Positions 1 through 8,449 of a DNA stretch of 19,920 bases are shown here, piece after piece. The position numbers and the translations under genes are program-made. The notes under the pieces were generated by a model. It saw nothing but the letters and a program-made list of their open reading frames with translations, was not told the DNA's origin and made no database searches. The stretch's first letter is position 1, and each line of letters opens with the position of its first letter. Source of the stretch: an uncultured Anaerolineae bacterium (GTDB lineage: Bacteria; Chloroflexota; Anaerolineae; B4-G1; DUEL01); NCBI GenBank assembly GCA_937942115.1, contig CALDFY010000259.1:1-19920 (forward strand), in the 5' to 3' direction.

Positions 1-32
1 CGGCCGAAGGCCGCCGCAAAACCCTTCCCCTT

Positions 33-68
33 CCCCCCTCCCCCAAGCGCAGCGATGGGGGAGGGGGG
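33..68. repeat. C-rich/G-rich hairpin
   Basis: The 13-nt arm CCCCCCTCCCCCA (33-45) is exactly complementary to TGGGGGAGGGGGG (56-68), with a 10-nt loop. It resembles the C-rich palindromes at 7755-7855 and 11113-11172, so it is probably a member or fragment of the same dispersed family. No T-tract follows on either strand, so it is not a standard terminator. Confidence 0.6.
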
Positions 69-108
69 ATAAAGGGGGGTGGGGGCAAATGTTCGCACCA
101 TTGGGCGA

Positions 109-148
109 AAAGCCCCTGGCTCAGATGCGAAGCCCCCTTCGGGGGCTT
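109..148 (+). repeat. 40-bp dispersed repeat, copy 1
   Basis: This stretch matches the reverse complement of 8335-8374 at 39 of 40 positions. Its right half contains the hairpin GAAGCCCCC-TTC-GGGGGCTTC (129-149). The two copies are in opposite orientation 8.2 kb apart. They enclose the small acidic gene, the MFS gene and the glycosylation operon. Confidence 0.75.
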
Positions 149-200
149 CCGGATAGCCCGTCAGGGCTTTGGTATCTGAGCCCGCCGCTTCAGCGGCGGG
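120..200 (+). repeat. Branched fold plus 8-bp hairpin
   Basis: CTCAGAT (120-126) pairs with ATCTGAG (174-180) and encloses two hairpins: 129-149 with a perfect 9-bp stem, and an AGCCC/GGGCT stem near 155-168. The predicted fold is therefore a three-way junction. Immediately after it lies CCCGCCGC-TTCA-GCGGCGGG (181-200), a perfect 8-bp stem. No T-tract follows. Function is unknown; it could be a REP-like element or a processed RNA structure. Confidence 0.5.
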
Positions 201-339
201 CGGAAGTGGGCATCCCAGCCATCGGGGTAGGTAGTTACCTTCAAAATCTCAAATGGTAGCCCCATTGGGCTGTCATCCCCCGAACCGAAGCGGAAACGGT
301 GTCGCGCGGAATACCCCTTCCAGAAAGGAGAGACAACCG

Positions 340-828
340 ATGGACAAACAGACCGAGCAGCGAGTCATAGAAATCCTGGAGACCGACCCCGACTTCTACG
401 TCCCCATCAAGAAACTCTGGCTGATGCTCCAGGCGGAGGGGCTGGCACTGGACCTGGAACTGGAGGAGTTCCGGGCCCAACTGGAAGCGGACGACCGCTT
501 TGAGATAGAGGACTTTGACGATTCCCTGCCGGGCGATCCCGAGGTGGTCGCCGAGATAGAGCGGGACCTGGAAGCGATGGGCTTCTTCGGCGGCCCCCGG
601 GTGAAACTGGCCAGCCGCGAGATGACCGCCGAGGACATCGTGGCCGGCCTTCTGCGCAGCCTGGAGCGAATGAACGAGGCGCTGCGCGGCGCCTGGGAGA
701 CCCGCCCCGAGGGCGACCGGGAAACCGAAGAGCAGTTGCTGGACGCGCTGGCGTTGGGCCACGAGATGGAGGAGGAAATCCGCCAGATGATAGAAGAGCG
801 GCGCTGGGAGGCCGAGACGCCGGATTAG
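340..828 (+). CDS. Small acidic protein of unknown function (162 aa)
   Basis: I do not recognise a family. The ATG at 340 is chosen because AGAAAGGAGAGA lies just upstream; the frame stays open further upstream but without another good binding site. The protein is very acidic (many Glu/Asp) and almost certainly cytosolic, with no membrane segment or signal peptide. The first 50 residues look like a compact helical unit (motif YVPIKKLWLMLQAEG), reminiscent of small winged-helix-like domains, followed by an acidic linker (EIEDFDDSLPGDPEV) and a long Glu/Arg-rich helix near the C-terminus that could form a coiled coil. It precedes an MFS permease on the same strand and is probably co-transcribed with it. 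After its TAG stop the same frame stays open to 1011. Confidence 0.75.
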   Translation: MDKQTEQRVIEILETDPDFYVPIKKLWLMLQAEGLALDLELEEFRAQLEADDRFEIEDFDDSLPGDPEVVAEIERDLEAMGFFGGPRVKLASREMTAEDIVAGLLRSLERMNEALRGAWETRPEGDRETEEQLLDALALGHEMEEEIRQMIEERRWEAETPD

Positions 829-873
829 TGGTCGGGCATTTACGCCGTGGATTGCCTCATCCCCCAACATCGG

Positions 874-1011
874 ATGGATGAAGCCTGCCGCCACCTGCGG
901 GAGGCGGAGCGGCTGGGCGCCCGCAAGGCCCGCGACCGCCGCCGGATTCGGGAGGCCCTGAGGCAATACTGCACGGAATACGAAATACGGAACACGGAGG
1001 AGGTACCATGA
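874..1011 (+). CDS. Possible small coupled ORF (45 aa)
   Basis: From ATG 874 (or GTG 847, 54 aa) a frame runs to TGA 1009-1011, overlapping the MFS start by four bases (ATGA), an arrangement usually linked to translational coupling. The peptide begins MDEACRHLREAERLGARKAR and is strongly helical and basic, which does not look like random GC-rich noise. It is in the same frame as the gene ending at 828. Weak points: no clear Shine-Dalgarno sequence at either start, and its last 12 codons are written by the heptanucleotide repeat at 973-1007. It could be a real small protein, a readthrough extension of the previous gene, or a decayed gene end. Confidence 0.35.
   Translation: MDEACRHLREAERLGARKARDRRRIREALRQYCTEYEIRNTEEVP
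973..1007 (+). repeat. Heptanucleotide array before the MFS start
   Basis: Four consecutive 7-nt units (ACGGAAT, ACGAAAT, ACGGAAC, ACGGAGG) are followed by AGGTACC, ending exactly at the ATG at 1008. The last units create the Shine-Dalgarno sequence GGAGGAGG. Units of the same type (ACGGAAC, ACGGAGT) recur at 11180-11207 inside the large fusion gene. Confidence 0.65.
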
Positions 1012-2465
1012 ACCGCCCACTTCGCCCGAGCGACCACATCCTCATCAACATCTACTGGCTGGGGCTGAACGTCGCGTCGGGGACGATCACCCCGGTCCTC
1101 CTGCCCTATCTGGTGGCCCTCTTCGTGCCGCCGGAGCAGAAGAACACCTACCTGGGGCTGGTGCGGGTCATCGGCCTGGCGGTGGCCATGCTGGTCCAGC
1201 CGATGGCCGGGATGTTCAGCGACCGCTCCACCTCCCGCTGGGGCCGCCGCCGCCCCTTCATCTTCGCCGGGACAGTGCTGGACCTGGTCTTTCTGGCGGT
1301 CGTGGGCGCGTCGCCCCTCTTCATCGGTTCGGCGCTGGACGGCTTCTTCCTCCCCACCCTGGGCATCACCACCGCCCTCTTCGTCCTGATTGTGGGCATC
1401 GTCCTTCTCCAGGTTTCCTCCAACATCGCCCACGGCGCCCTCCAGGGCCTTATCCCCGACCTGGTGCCGGAGGACCAGCGGGGCCGCTCCTCCGGCGTCA
1501 AGGCGGTGATGGAACTCCTGCCCGTCTTCCTGGTGATTGTGGTCGGGCCGCTGGTGGACCGGGGGTTGATCGGGCTGGTGGTGGGGTATGTGGGGCTGGC
1601 GCTGACGGCGACCATGCTGGCAACGGTGCTGGGGGTACGGGAGGAGCCGCTGCGGGAGAAGCCGACCGGGCCGGTGGGCGAGCGGGTCTGGCGGCTGGTC
1701 GCGCTGACGGCCATCTTCGTCCTGGTCACCCGCGCCGCCCTCTGGCTGGTCAGCGCGGCGGGAGGGGCGACGGCCGCCGCCGCGCTGGGGACGCGCGTCG
1801 CCGCAGGCGTCCTGGTCGGCCTGGTCGCGATGGCCGGCTCCATCTTCCTGGGTGTCTACTTCGGGGCCTGGGTGGGCATCGGGCGGGAGGCCCCCCGCCA
1901 GACCTCCTTCATCTGGTGGGTGGTCAACCGGCTGATGTTCCTGGCGGCCGTCGGCTCCGTCCAGGGCTTCGCCCAGTACTTTCTGCGGGACGTCCTCCAC
2001 ATCCCCAACGCGGCGACGATGACGACCATCCTCCTGGCCGTCGTGGCGCTCTTCCTGCTCCCGGCCGCGCTGGGCGGCGGCTACCTGGCGGACCGGGTGG
2101 GGCGGAAGCGGCTGGTGGCGCTGGCGGGGCTGGTCGCCGGGGCGGGCACCCTCCTGCTTCTCTTCTCCACCAACATCCCGCTGGTGCTGGTCAGCGGCTG
2201 CATCATCGGCCTGGGGACGGGGATTTTCTACGCCGCCAACTGGGCGCTGGGGACGGACCTGGCCCCCTCGGCGGAGGCGGGGCGGTACCTGGGCATCTCC
2301 AACCTGGCGGGGGCCGGGGCGGGGATCGTCGGCGCGGGCATCGGCGGGCCGATGGCGGACTACTTCAACGCCCTCCAGCCGGGGCTGGGGTACCTGGTCA
2401 TCTTCGCCGTCTACGCAGCGCTCTTCTTCCTTTCGGTCCTGGCCCTGACGCGGGTGCGGACGTGA
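1008..2465 (+). CDS. MFS permease, sugar/cation symporter-like
   Basis: A 485-aa integral membrane protein with about 12 hydrophobic segments. The loop after the second helix carries the MFS signature in the form SDRSTSRWGRRRPFI (residues 71-85), the version typical of the GPH and sucrose-symporter-like branch, and a related DRVGRKRLVAL motif follows in the second half. It probably imports or exports a sugar or glycoside by ion coupling; the substrate cannot be read from sequence. The start at 1008 has an excellent binding site (GGAGGAGGTACC) formed by a heptanucleotide array, and the stop of a possible small ORF overlaps it as ATGA. The gene ends at the arm of a 38-bp palindrome shared with the convergent hydrolase gene. 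No polysaccharide-export signature is seen, although the neighbouring operon makes glycans. Confidence 0.88.
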   Translation: MNRPLRPSDHILINIYWLGLNVASGTITPVLLPYLVALFVPPEQKNTYLGLVRVIGLAVAMLVQPMAGMFSDRSTSRWGRRRPFIFAGTVLDLVFLAVVGASPLFIGSALDGFFLPTLGITTALFVLIVGIVLLQVSSNIAHGALQGLIPDLVPEDQRGRSSGVKAVMELLPVFLVIVVGPLVDRGLIGLVVGYVGLALTATMLATVLGVREEPLREKPTGPVGERVWRLVALTAIFVLVTRAALWLVSAAGGATAAAALGTRVAAGVLVGLVAMAGSIFLGVYFGAWVGIGREAPRQTSFIWWVVNRLMFLAAVGSVQGFAQYFLRDVLHIPNAATMTTILLAVVALFLLPAALGGGYLADRVGRKRLVALAGLVAGAGTLLLLFSTNIPLVLVSGCIIGLGTGIFYAANWALGTDLAPSAEAGRYLGISNLAGAGAGIVGAGIGGPMADYFNALQPGLGYLVIFAVYAALFFLSVLALTRVRT

Positions 2466-2501
2466 ACGTGGCGGGCACTTCGCGAAGTGCCCGGCACGTT
2501 C
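2464..2501. terminator. 38-bp palindrome between convergent genes
   Basis: The two 19-nt halves are complementary except at one position; the central core GGGCACTTCGCGAAGTGCCC is perfect. The palindrome begins inside the MFS stop codon (2463-2465) and ends inside the hydrolase stop codon (2500-2502), so it fills the whole gap. It probably works as a bidirectional terminator or mRNA 3'-end stabiliser. It lacks a T-tract on either side, so Rho-independent termination is uncertain. Confidence 0.6.
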
Positions 2502-3317
2502 ATCTCTCCAGGAACTCCCGGATGGCCGCCCCCACTGCCGCCGGGCGCTCCATCGGCACCATGTGCCCGGCGTCCGGGATGACGACGAAGCGGGCCTGGG
2601 GGAGCGCCCGCTCCATCCGTCGCTGCGCCGGAGGGACGAAGGTCTCGGAGTGCTCCCCCCGGATGACCAGGGCCGGGACGGGCAGGCGGGGGACGGCCCG
2701 CCAGACGTCGGTGGGGACGATGGCGAACAGGCGCGCTTCCCACTCCGGCGGGTAGACCAGTTCCACCCCGCCGTCGGGCCGCTCCCGGGTGCCGGCCTCC
2801 ACGTAGGCCCAGAGGCTCTCCGCCGGCCAGCGGGCGAAGAAGGGCTTGGCCCGGAAGTACTCGTAGCAGGCGCGGCGGTCCGGCCAGGTCCGCCGACGGT
2901 TCAGCGCCCCCCGCACCAGCGCGGGGCGCGGCGTCCGGCCGAACCGGCGCATCAGCCGCGCCAGAAGGAGCCACAGCGGCGGCAGGATGACCGGGTCTAT
3001 CAGCACGACGGCGCGGAAGAGATCGGGCCGGGCGACGGCCGCCCAGAGGGTCAGCACGCCCCCCATAGAGTGGCCGACGCCAACCATCCCCCGCAGTCCC
3101 AGCCGGTCCAGCCCCCGGACCAGGTCGTCGGCCAGGGGATGCCAGTCGGAGACCTCTTCGGGGCGGCTTCCGGGCCAGAGCGGGCGCGCCGGCAGGCCGA
3201 TCACCCGGTAGCGGTCGGCGAGCGTCGCCGCCAGGGGGCGGTAGGCGCCCGGCGGGAAGCCGTTGGCATGGGCAATGTGCAGGACGGGGCCCTCCCCCCC
3301 GAATTCGTAGGCGTCTA

Positions 3318-3321
<4 letters not shown>
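2500..3321 (-). CDS. Alpha/beta-fold hydrolase (273 aa)
   Basis: A cytosolic alpha/beta hydrolase of normal length. The nucleophile elbow is GVGHSMGG (residues 81-88, Ser85), the likely acid is Glu223 in RGEHSETF, and the catalytic His is His253 in DAGHMVPMERP. The oxyanion region is AHANGFPPG near the N-terminus. A cap domain lies around residues 110-195. The family includes esterases, lipases, C-C hydrolases and haloperoxidase-like enzymes; the substrate is not predictable. ATG 3321 is chosen because GGAGGG sits just upstream and the start overlaps the previous gene's TGA as ATGA; the frame is open further upstream but inside that gene. It is the last gene of the glycosylation operon, which could mean action on an acylated glycan or lipid, but this is only an inference. 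Confidence 0.9.
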
Positions 3322-5087
<1,766 letters not shown>

Positions 5088-5151
5088 GCTCCCTGCTCCT
5101 TGCGCCTTGCGCCTTGCGACTTGTGACTTGCGACCTGCTCCCTGCTCCCTC

Positions 5152-6564
5152 TCAATACGCCCCCTCTCCCAGCAGGACCTTCGGGATGGTGCGCATCAGG
5201 ATTTTGAAGTCCAGCCAGAGGGACCAGTTCTCAATGTAGTAGATGTCCAGGAGCACCATTTCGTCGAAGGAGAGACGGCTGCGGCCACTGACCTGCCAGA
5301 GGCCGGTCATCCCCGGCGGGGCCTCCAGCCGCTTCTTGTGCCATTCTTGGTACTTCTCCACCTCTGCCGGGATGGGCGGTCGGGGGCCGACCAGGCTCAT
5401 CTCCCCCCGCAGGACGTTCACCAACTGAGGCAACTCGTCCAGACTGAGCCGGCGCAGAATCCGCCCCACGCGGGTCAGCCGGGGGTCGTCCCGAATCTTG
5501 AAGATGGGGCCGTCGGCCTCGTTCAGGTCCGCCAGCATGTCCTGCTGTTCCTCCGCTCCCACGTGCATGGAGCGGAACTTGTACATCTCAAAATGGCGCC
5601 CCCGCAGGCCGACCCGGGTCTGGCGGAAGATGACCGGGCCGGGACTATCCAGCCGGACCGCCAGCGCGATCAGGCCGAACAGGGGTGCGCCCAGCAGCAG
5701 CCCCACGGCGGCGACGGTGACGTCTATCAGCCGCTTGACCAGCAGGGCCCCTTTGCTGATGGAGACGGTCCGGACGCCGATGAGGGGCACGCCGCCCAGG
5801 TCCTCCACGTTGACCTGGGTCAGGCTCATCTGAAACAGGTCGGGGACGATGCGGGGGCGCACCTGGCGCCGCTCGCACTCCCGGACGATGCCCATGATTT
5901 TACGGTGGTACATCCAGGGCAGGGTGATGATGACCTCGTCGGGCCGCTCTTCGTCCAGGACGGCGGGCAGGTTATCCAGCGGACCCAGGGCCCGGAAGCG
6001 CCCGATGTCGGTGTACCCCTTGTCGGGGTTATCGTCCACAAACCCGACGACCCGGTAGCCCAGGTCGGGGCGGGCGACGATGGTGCGCATGACCGTCCGC
6101 CCGATCTCCCCGGCGCCAACGATAACGACCCGCTTGATGCCGACGCCCTTCGCCCGCAGGTAGGCGAGGGCGAGGCTCTCCGCGCCGCGCACCAGCGCCA
6201 GCATCCCAATGGTCAGCAGGCCGACCTCTATGAGCATAGCGCGGGAATAGTAGCGGGGCCGGAAGACGAAGGTGACCGCCAGCATCAGCACCGTCACCTT
6301 CGCCGTGGCGTTGGTGATGCGGTAGACCTGGTCCATCCAGGAGCGCGGCCAGGCGCGGTACACCCCGTCTACCACGAAGAACACCGGCGTCAGGACAACG
6401 TACAGGATCAGGAAGGGGAGATAGGCGGAGAGGGGCGCGTCGTAGGCGACGTCCAGAAACCAGCGCAGGTCGTAGCGCACCCAGTAGCCCCCCAGAAAGG
6501 CGACGACGATGGTGGCGATGTCCAGCAGGACCACCCACCCGGGCACACGACCGTTCCGGCTCAT
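5152..6564 (-). CDS. Polyprenyl-phosphate sugar phosphotransferase
   Basis: A 470-aa membrane enzyme of the WbaP/CpsE/WcaJ-like family that starts glycan assembly by moving a sugar-1-phosphate from a UDP-sugar onto undecaprenyl phosphate. Four N-terminal hydrophobic segments (about residues 8-125) are followed by a Rossmann-like CoA_binding_3 domain (VVIVGAGEIGRTV, 146-158), a membrane hairpin (about 280-303) and the catalytic Bac_transf domain: KRLIDV (277-282), MYKFRSM (327-333), KIRDDPRLTRVGRILRR (356-372), SLDELPQL (374-381), SLVGPRPP (390-397) and TGLWQVSGR (420-428). Length and motif order are those of complete enzymes. The start overlaps the upstream gene's TGA as ATGA, with GGAGGGAGAGC upstream. 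It is the key initiating step of the operon; the sugar (for example Glc, Gal or GalNAc) cannot be read. Confidence 0.93.
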   Translation of the reverse strand: MSRNGRVPGWVVLLDIATIVVAFLGGYWVRYDLRWFLDVAYDAPLSAYLPFLILYVVLTPVFFVVDGVYRAWPRSWMDQVYRITNATAKVTVLMLAVTFVFRPRYYSRAMLIEVGLLTIGMLALVRGAESLALAYLRAKGVGIKRVVIVGAGEIGRTVMRTIVARPDLGYRVVGFVDDNPDKGYTDIGRFRALGPLDNLPAVLDEERPDEVIITLPWMYHRKIMGIVRECERRQVRPRIVPDLFQMSLTQVNVEDLGGVPLIGVRTVSISKGALLVKRLIDVTVAAVGLLLGAPLFGLIALAVRLDSPGPVIFRQTRVGLRGRHFEMYKFRSMHVGAEEQQDMLADLNEADGPIFKIRDDPRLTRVGRILRRLSLDELPQLVNVLRGEMSLVGPRPPIPAEVEKYQEWHKKRLEAPPGMTGLWQVSGRSRLSFDEMVLLDIYYIENWSLWLDFKILMRTIPKVLLGEGAY

Positions 6565-7712
6565 GCTCTCCCTCCGGCAATAGCCTCCTGGTAAACGGCA
6601 ACGGTTTGGGCGGCGGTGCGGGGCCAGGAGAAATGGGCGGCGTGCTCCAGGCCCCGCCGTCGCAACGTCTCCCGGAGCGGCTCATCGGTCAGCAGGCGGT
6701 GCAGGCCCTCCGCGATGGCTTCCACGTCGTACGGGTCCACCAGCAGCGCCCCGTCCCCGGCGGCCTCCGGCAGGGCGGAGACGGAGGAGGTCAGCACCGG
6801 CGTGCCGCAGGCCTGGGCCTCCAGGACAGGCAGACCGAAGCCTTCGTAGAGGGACGGGTAGGCGAAAACGTCGGCGGCGTTGTACCACAGGGGGAGTTCA
6901 TCGTTGGGGACGTAGCCGGGGAAGTGGACGCGGGCGGAGAGTCCCAACCGCTCTACGGCGGCGAAAATCTCCTCGTCGTACCAGCCCCGGGCGCCGGCCA
7001 GGACCAGGGCGGTTCTGGAGTCCGGGCCTGCGCGAGCGAACGCCTCTATCAGCCGGGCCAGGTTCTTGCGCGGCTCCAGGGTGCCCACGAAGAGGACGAA
7101 GCGCTCCGGCAGGCTCCGCCGGACCCGGAACGCGGCCACCTCCTCCGGCGGCAAGGGCCGGAAGATGGGGTCCACGCCGTGGTAGACGACGCGGATATTC
7201 CCCCGCGCGACGCCCAGAAGGCGGGCCGTCTCCTCGGCGGCGTGCGCGGAGACGGCGATGACCCGGCGGGCCCGCCGGACGGAGAGGCGGGTGAAGAGGC
7301 GCAGGTAGAGCCGGTTGGCGGGCCGGAAGAGGTGGGGGTAGCGCAGGAAGCTGAGGTCGTGGACGGTGACGACGACGGGGCATGGGGCCACCAGCGGGCC
7401 GACGAAGACGGGCCCATGGGCCAGGTCGGCGCCGACGGCCCGCAGGGCGCGCCCCTGGGCCAATTGTTCCCAGAGGACCCGTGCGGCGGGCCGGTGGGTG
7501 GGCCAGCGGGCGCGCCGGTAGCGCAGGCTTTCAGCCTGCGCCACCGGCGCGCGGGGGCCCACGAACGCCGTCACCCGACAACCGGCCTGGGGCAGGTAAG
7601 TGAGCAAGTGATGAATGTACTGGTGAACGCCCGCGCTCCGGTAGGACGGGTCCCCGGAGAGCAGATGGGCGTTGATGGCCACGTGGATGGGCCGTTGCTG
7701 AGATACGTGCAT
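6561..7712 (-). CDS. GT4-family glycosyltransferase (383 aa)
   Basis: A cytosolic GT-B glycosyltransferase with the Glycos_transf_1 C-terminal domain. It has the E-x7-E donor-binding motif YEGFGLPVLEA (Glu290 and Glu298) and FVGTLEPRKNLARLIEAF (208-225); the N-terminal acceptor domain includes VHDLSFLRYP. It probably adds a sugar to the lipid-linked glycan started by the next gene in the operon. ATG 7712 is chosen because homology-like sequence starts there (RPIHVAINAHLL), and a promoter -10 box ends nine bases upstream, so the transcript should be leaderless or nearly so. Upstream in-frame sequence is low-complexity and rejected. Residues 57-66 (VAQAESLRYR) are encoded by a dispersed palindromic repeat inserted in a surface region of the N-domain. 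Confidence 0.92.
   Translation of the reverse strand: MHVSQQRPIHVAINAHLLSGDPSYRSAGVHQYIHHLLTYLPQAGCRVTAFVGPRAPVAQAESLRYRRARWPTHRPAARVLWEQLAQGRALRAVGADLAHGPVFVGPLVAPCPVVVTVHDLSFLRYPHLFRPANRLYLRLFTRLSVRRARRVIAVSAHAAEETARLLGVARGNIRVVYHGVDPIFRPLPPEEVAAFRVRRSLPERFVLFVGTLEPRKNLARLIEAFARAGPDSRTALVLAGARGWYDEEIFAAVERLGLSARVHFPGYVPNDELPLWYNAADVFAYPSLYEGFGLPVLEAQACGTPVLTSSVSALPEAAGDGALLVDPYDVEAIAEGLHRLLTDEPLRETLRRRGLEHAAHFSWPRTAAQTVAVYQEAIAGGRA
7511..7551. repeat. 41-nt palindrome inside the GT4 gene
   Basis: The core GCGCAGGCT-TTC-AGCCTGCGC (7521-7541) is a perfect 9-bp stem. It is nested in CGCGCCGGT...ACCGGCGCG (7511-7519 with 7543-7551), with one unpaired base on each side between the two stems. 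Read in the gene's frame it gives VAQAESLR. The same core occurs in intergenic arrays at 8033-8141 and 17182-17360 and in the fusion gene. Confidence 0.8.
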
Positions 7713-7721
7713 AGCGGAACT

Positions 7722-7730
7722 ATTATACCA
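7722..7730 (-). promoter_or_regulatory. Extended -10 promoter of the glycosylation operon
   Basis: On the minus strand the sequence is TGGTATAAT, a consensus -10 hexamer (7727-7722) preceded by the TGn extension. No good -35 box is visible at 17 nt, as is common with extended -10 promoters. The start codon begins nine bases after the hexamer, so transcription would start at or within a few bases of the ATG and no Shine-Dalgarno sequence would be present. Confidence 0.7.
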
Positions 7731-7754
7731 CGTCCGCCGCAGATGACCAGAGTT

Positions 7755-7855
7755 CCTCACCCCACCCCCGCCGCCTCCGGCGGCACCCCCTCCCCTCTCC
7801 TGACTTTTGTCAGGAGAGGGGAGGGGTGGCCCGAAGGGCCGGGGGAGGGGTGAGG
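7755..7855. repeat. Cloverleaf-like compound palindrome
   Basis: The outer arms (7755-7770 and 7840-7855) pair with one mismatch in 16. Inside lie three hairpins: GCCGCC/GGCGGC around 7770-7784, a perfect 18-bp stem with a TTTT loop (7787-7804 with 7809-7826), and GGCCC-GAA-GGGCC (7828-7840). Ends of the same type, CCCTCA...TGAGGG, bound the shorter element at 11113-11172 inside the fusion gene. Confidence 0.75.
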
Positions 7856-7933
7856 AGCGCAGGCCGCCCTGGTTGCGACCGGAGGGAGCCACCGGGCCGG
7901 AGGCCCAGGGAGGCTGACTTTCAGTCAGCGCCC

Positions 7934-7958
7934 AGGGGCAACCGCGAGGGTTGCCCCT
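7934..7958. repeat. Hairpin with 10-bp stem
   Basis: AGGGGCAACC (7934-7943), loop GCGAG, GGTTGCCCCT (7949-7958): a perfect stem. There is no T-tract. It is probably another dispersed palindromic element. Confidence 0.65.
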
Positions 7959-7964
7959 ACAGGC

Positions 7965-8270
7965 GCCGATGGGAAATCAGCCTCCCCTGGGGGCTCTGGT
8001 TGCTTCGCTGCGCTACCCAGAAACATACAGGGGTAGCGCAGGCTGTTCGCCCGTACCGACAGGCCTGGCGGCCTGCGCTACATACCCAGGGCGTAGCGCA
8101 GGCTGTTAGCCTGCACTGACAGGCCTGGCGGCCTGCGCTACGCAAGCCATTGCCGTTTCTGACTTGCCGGAATGCGCCCTGCGCGATGGGGCACTCGCAA
8201 TGACGGGTGAGTTTCTGGGTAGCGCAGCGAAGCAACCAGAGCGCCCAGGGGAGGCCGATTTCCCATCGGC
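7965..8270. repeat. 59-bp inverted repeat pair (306-bp element)
   Basis: 7965-8023 and the reverse complement of 8212-8270 are identical except at two positions of 59. Between them are 188 nt holding a tandem duplication. There is no ORF long enough for a transposase. The layout fits a MITE-like non-autonomous element or two inverted insertions of one repeat; I see no obvious target-site duplication. Confidence 0.75.
8033..8141 (+). repeat. Two tandem 49-nt units
   Basis: 8033-8081 and 8093-8141 are 49-nt copies with four differences, separated by 11 nt. Each starts GTAGCGCAGGCTGTT and ends CAGGCCTGGCGGCCTGCGCTAC, so each unit is itself roughly palindromic. The unit is related to the array at 17182-17360 and to the in-gene AQAxSLR copies. 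Confidence 0.8.
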
Positions 8271-8334
8271 ACCCAGGGCGGCGGGAGGGAGCAACCAAAC
8301 CCGGCCTTCAATGGATGCATATGGGGTCGTCCAA

Positions 8335-8374
8335 AAGCCCCCGAAGGAGGCTTCGCATCTGAGCCAGGGGCTTT
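8335..8374 (-). repeat. 40-bp dispersed repeat, copy 2
   Basis: Reverse-complement copy of 109-148, matching 39 of 40 bases. It overlaps the following hairpin CCAGGGGCT-TTG-AGCCCCTGG (8364-8384, perfect 9-bp stem), which stands just before the promoter of the fusion gene. Confidence 0.75.
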
Positions 8375-8393
8375 GAGCCCCTGGCGTAGATTT

Positions 8394-8422
8394 TTGTGCG
8401 CAAGCCCACAATGTGGTATGAT
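8394..8422 (+). promoter_or_regulatory. Strong promoter of the fusion gene
   Basis: TTGTGC (8394-8399), a 17-nt spacer, then TGGTATGAT, an extended -10 whose hexamer is 8417-8422. Predicted transcription start is near 8429, giving a leader of about 20 nt that contains the binding site GGAGGTACC. A stable hairpin (8364-8384) lies immediately upstream. Confidence 0.75.
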
Positions 8423-8449
8423 ATGGGCAGTTCTTCAACAGGAGGTACC

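Larger units (their letters stand above)
1..339. other. Repeat-rich intergenic region
   Basis: No convincing gene is visible here. From left to right it holds a C-run/G-run hairpin (33-68), a 40-bp element with an inverted copy at 8335-8374 (109-148), a branched fold (120-180), an 8-bp stem hairpin (181-200), and then about 140 bp without recognisable structure leading to the ribosome binding site of the gene at 340. Open frames crossing it on either strand are rich in Gly, Pro and Arg and look like composition artefacts. Confidence 0.6.
7713..8449. other. 737-bp intergenic repeat mosaic
   Basis: The gap between two divergent transcription units holds two promoters at its edges and a patchwork of at least five palindromic elements: a three-hairpin cloverleaf-like palindrome (7755-7855), a 10-bp stem hairpin (7934-7958), a 59-bp inverted repeat (7965-8023 with 8212-8270) enclosing a 49-nt tandem duplication (8033-8141), and the second copy of the 40-bp element (8335-8374). 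I see no gene in it; the short open frames only translate the repeats. Confidence 0.75.

Noticed and set aside
7713..7892. 60-residue N-terminal extension of the GT4 glycosyltransferase
   Set aside because: It runs through the cloverleaf repeat and the promoter, and is Gly/Arg-rich. Family-like sequence begins right after ATG 7712.
8364..8384. Hairpin before the fusion gene as an intrinsic terminator or riboswitch
   Set aside because: It lies upstream of the predicted transcription start, and although TTTTT occurs at 8391, it is separated by six bases of GC-rich sequence. No known riboswitch motif is seen.
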